A stretch of 60,356 bases of DNA from a bacterium. GTDB lineage: Bacteria; Patescibacteriota; Minisyncoccia; Phycocordibacterales; PALSA-1337. This document shows, piece after piece, positions 58,473-60,356 of the stretch. The stretch lies in the NCBI GenBank assembly GCA_025355565.1, contig JANXZK010000020.1, positions 1 to 60,356 on the forward strand, written 5' to 3'. The notes beneath the pieces are model-generated. The model did no database searches and was not told the origin of the DNA. It saw nothing but the letters and a program-made list of their open reading frames with translations. Numbering within the stretch: the stretch's first letter is position 1; every line of letters starts with the position of its first letter. Made by a program: the position numbers and the translations under genes.

Positions 58473-59498
58473 ATGCCAGTCTTATACCGTACATATCGTC
58501 CGAACAAATGGTCAGAAGTCGTCGGTCAGGACGAGATCGTCACGGTGCTCAAGGATGCCATCTCTAGTCAGCGCATATCCCACGCATACTTGTTCTCCGG
58601 ATCTCGCGGTACTGGCAAGACGACGGTAGCACGCATATTGGCCAAATCTCTCGGTACCGCAGAGGAGGATGTATATGAGATAGATGCCGCGTCAAATCGT
58701 GGCATCGATGATATACGAGAACTCCGCGAACATGTCTCCGTCTCGCCATTTTCCAGCGCATACAAGGTATATATCATCGACGAAGTGCACATGTTGTCCA
58801 AAGACGCATGGAATGCGCTCTTGAAGACTCTCGAGGAACCGCCAAAGCACGTCATCTTCGTCTTGGCGACGACTGAGCTAGATAAGGTTCCTGACACGAT
58901 CATCTCTCGTTGCCAAACATTCACTTTCAAAAAACCCGTGAGAGAAGTGGTGAGGAAACAGGTGATGAGTATAGCGAAGAAGGAAGGATATGAATTGGAT
59001 CCAGGAGCGGCTGATCTCATAGCTCTACTAGGAGATGGGTCATTCAGAGATGCATTGGGTATGCTAGAAAAAGTCATTTCTACTTCGCCGGACAAAAAGA
59101 TTAGCACGGAAGAGGTGGAAAATATCACAGGCGCACCACGAGCGGGACTCGTCAATAGTTTCATCACCGCATTCACCACAAAGAATTCTGACGAGGCTCT
59201 TCGATGTGTGAGTGAAGCTGAGAAGTCTGGTATATCCATGACCATGTTTGCCACCCTCATTCTCGAAAAGATGCGTTTCATCCTGCTTCTCCAACACGCC
59301 GCTTCTTCTAGAGAGAGCATAAAGGAAAGAGTTTCACCCGATGACTGGGAATTTATCGAAGCGCGGGCGGTGAAAAAGTTGCTGACTCCAGTAATGCTCG
59401 TCTCTATTTTAGATGCGGCTGAAGAGATCGGTAGAGCTTGCATCGAACAATTGCCGTTAGAAATGGCGGTTGTAGAAGTGTGCGGAAATGAAATATAG
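58473..59498 (+). CDS. dnaX: DNA polymerase III gamma/tau-type subunit, short, no zinc module
   Basis: A 341-residue clamp-loader ATPase. PVLYRTYRPNKWSEVVGQDE, SGSRGTGKTTVARILAKSL (Walker A), YIIDEVHMLSKDAWNALLKT (Walker B), and TIISRCQTFTF (sensor/SRC) are present. Normal DnaX has a four-Cys zinc module after the Walker A helix; here SLGTAEEDVYEIDAASNRG closes the gap with no Cys. The tau extension is also missing. TATACT (58461-58466) is 6 nt before ATG 58473, which favours this start over ATG 58455. Confidence 0.93.
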   Translation: MPVLYRTYRPNKWSEVVGQDEIVTVLKDAISSQRISHAYLFSGSRGTGKTTVARILAKSLGTAEEDVYEIDAASNRGIDDIRELREHVSVSPFSSAYKVYIIDEVHMLSKDAWNALLKTLEEPPKHVIFVLATTELDKVPDTIISRCQTFTFKKPVREVVRKQVMSIAKKEGYELDPGAADLIALLGDGSFRDALGMLEKVISTSPDKKISTEEVENITGAPRAGLVNSFITAFTTKNSDEALRCVSEAEKSGISMTMFATLILEKMRFILLLQHAASSRESIKERVSPDDWEFIEARAVKKLLTPVMLVSILDAAEEIGRACIEQLPLEMAVVEVCGNEI

Positions 59499-59618
59499 AG
59501 GTCGGCGGATGATATGAGGTTTTCTCTTTTCTCAGTAATAGGATTTTTCGCAAGATGATGAGTTGTTTGATTTTTCGTCAAATTAAATGTACTCTTAGAT
59601 GCGTTGTTAGAAAGAGAT

Positions 59619-59689
59619 TGGGGGGTCGTCTAATGGTAGGACAGCGGCCTTTGAAGCCGTTTATGAAGGTCCGACTCCTTCCCCCCCAG
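59619..59689 (+). tRNA. tRNA-Gln(TTG)
   Basis: Acceptor TGGGGGG/CCCCCCA, anticodon stem GCGGC/GCCGT with loop CTTTGAA (anticodon TTG), T-arm GAAGG-TCCGACT-CCTTC, discriminator G; T1-A72 is typical of tRNA-Gln. CCA is not encoded in full (GCA follows). Confidence 0.9.
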
Positions 59690-59722
59690 CAAAGTATTTT
59701 TAGACTCGAAAAAGTTTAATTC

Positions 59723-60356
59723 ATGAAAGAGCTCAAGCTTATAAATCTAGAAAATGTCTCGGATGAAGAAGCCGGCGCTTTTGATGTTCGTCAAGCTGCT
59801 AGAGCGGTAGTTTTTGATGAAAATAATTTAAAGAGGGAGTGTTTAGAAGAGATCGGTTGTGGTGTTGAAGTAATAAAAGAAATCGGGTTAATTGTTGAAT
59901 ACAGAAAAAAATTTAATATTAGACAAACTTCCTATTGTTATATTGTAAAACTTATTGGACAGAAAGGTGTTCCGAAATTGGAACCAGATGAGATAGAGGA
60001 AGGATTTGAAACTGTGTGGATGCCATTACCAAAAGCTTTAGAAATAATGAAGCAAAGCAAACCTATTACTTATCAAGGCCCTTATATGGTGACTAGAGAC
60101 ACTGCTTTCATAGAGGCTGCTTTAGAAATAGAAAATACTATGTATGAAGACGATGATTTTATCGTGAAGCCGTCTATTATTGAGGGTTATGGCGTATTTG
60201 CAAAACGTGTATTTAAAAAAGGAGAAGCAGTATTGATTTGGCATCCCACAAAGCTAAACAAAGAAGGACTTGCGACAATTCCAGAAGATCAAAAAAGATT
60301 CATAAACACTCTTAAGGATGGTACGTTAGTTCTATTGAATATCCCAGAGCGATATA
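59723..60356 (+). CDS. NUDIX-like protein with incomplete Nudix box fused to a SET-like domain, partial
   Basis: Open from ATG 59723 to the window edge (211 codons, no stop). Residues about 20-110 look like a NUDIX hydrolase: RQAARAVVFDENN then LKRECLEEIGCGVEVIKEIG, which is the RExxEExG half of the Nudix box. The expected first half with GGG and Glu (about 35 residues) is absent between DENN and LKRE. From about 148, FIVKPSIIEGYGVFAKRVFK and KGEAVLIWHPTKLN match SET-domain methyltransferases. Either a real fusion or the product of deletions; NUDIX activity is unlikely. Confidence 0.65.
   Translation, partial: MKELKLINLENVSDEEAGAFDVRQAARAVVFDENNLKRECLEEIGCGVEVIKEIGLIVEYRKKFNIRQTSYCYIVKLIGQKGVPKLEPDEIEEGFETVWMPLPKALEIMKQSKPITYQGPYMVTRDTAFIEAALEIENTMYEDDDFIVKPSIIEGYGVFAKRVFKKGEAVLIWHPTKLNKEGLATIPEDQKRFINTLKDGTLVLLNIPERY

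Noticed and set aside
58568..59581. Long minus-strand frame opposite dnaX
   Set aside because: It is the antisense of dnaX, with Ser/Arg-rich, non-conserved translation, typical of a shadow frame.

Overview
The window looks like a chromosomal segment of a Patescibacteria / Candidate Phyla Radiation bacterium, most likely of the Parcubacteria group. The evidence is indirect. Housekeeping proteins are short or divergent (ValRS of 734 aa, DnaX without the zinc module, MetRS with PHVGF in place of HIGH). There are many small orphan proteins, and many genes have a -10 promoter hexamer only 6-10 nt before the start codon, which implies leaderless mRNAs. TGA acts as a normal stop. No 16S rRNA is present, so the lineage stays an inference.

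Layout: 1-2063 holds a decayed BRO-N gene, a membrane protein and signal peptidase I. 2233-6809 is a visibly AT-richer island with an FkbM methyltransferase, two MetRS-type synthetases and a divergent RfaE2-like nucleotidyltransferase. About 7035-9880 is an integrative element (HUH Rep, small protein, large serine recombinase) ending in a tRNA-Arg gene. 9964-13487 holds tRNA-Phe, an orphan response regulator, greA and lysS. 13567-16389 encodes a large anchored trypsin-like protein. 16395-21453 is the division and cell-wall cluster mraZ-rsmH-ftsL-ftsI-murF, with MraZ-type operator repeats. 21523-22315 is a tRNA-Glu locus with a GIY-YIG gene between a broken tRNA copy and the intact tRNA, followed by a Fic remnant. 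22467-28017 holds a Tyr-rich secreted protein and an RND adaptor/pump pair.

28189-40610 is mainly information processing: valS, yqeY, rmuC, rplU, recR, dnaB, cysS, corA, ctpA, rplI, rpmA. 40800-45010 is an accessory zone. It contains a lysozyme-like protein, several short promoter-hairpin units, a candidate structured RNA, a three-gene operon with a caspase/CHAT-like protein, a TPR-like protein, and an NYN nuclease gene between two 150-bp direct repeats. 45007-46886 is a PL14-like gene split by an intact IS630-type element. 46880-59689 has a surface-protein pair, tRNA-Leu, parB, topA, dprA, a solitary MazF-like toxin, serS, ftsQ-like, a DD-carboxypeptidase, dus, dnaX and tRNA-Gln. The window ends in an unusual NUDIX-SET open frame.

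The least explained parts are: (a) the MetRS-paralog island; (b) the caspase-like operon, with two near-identical mini-transcripts at its edges; (c) the GIY-YIG/tRNA-Glu unit; (d) the 150-bp repeats around the NYN gene; (e) families of intergenic repeats (TTTATC arrays, AGTAAACAGTAA elements, and a 26-nt motif at two loci). Protein family names come from motif recognition by eye; no database search or folding program was run.
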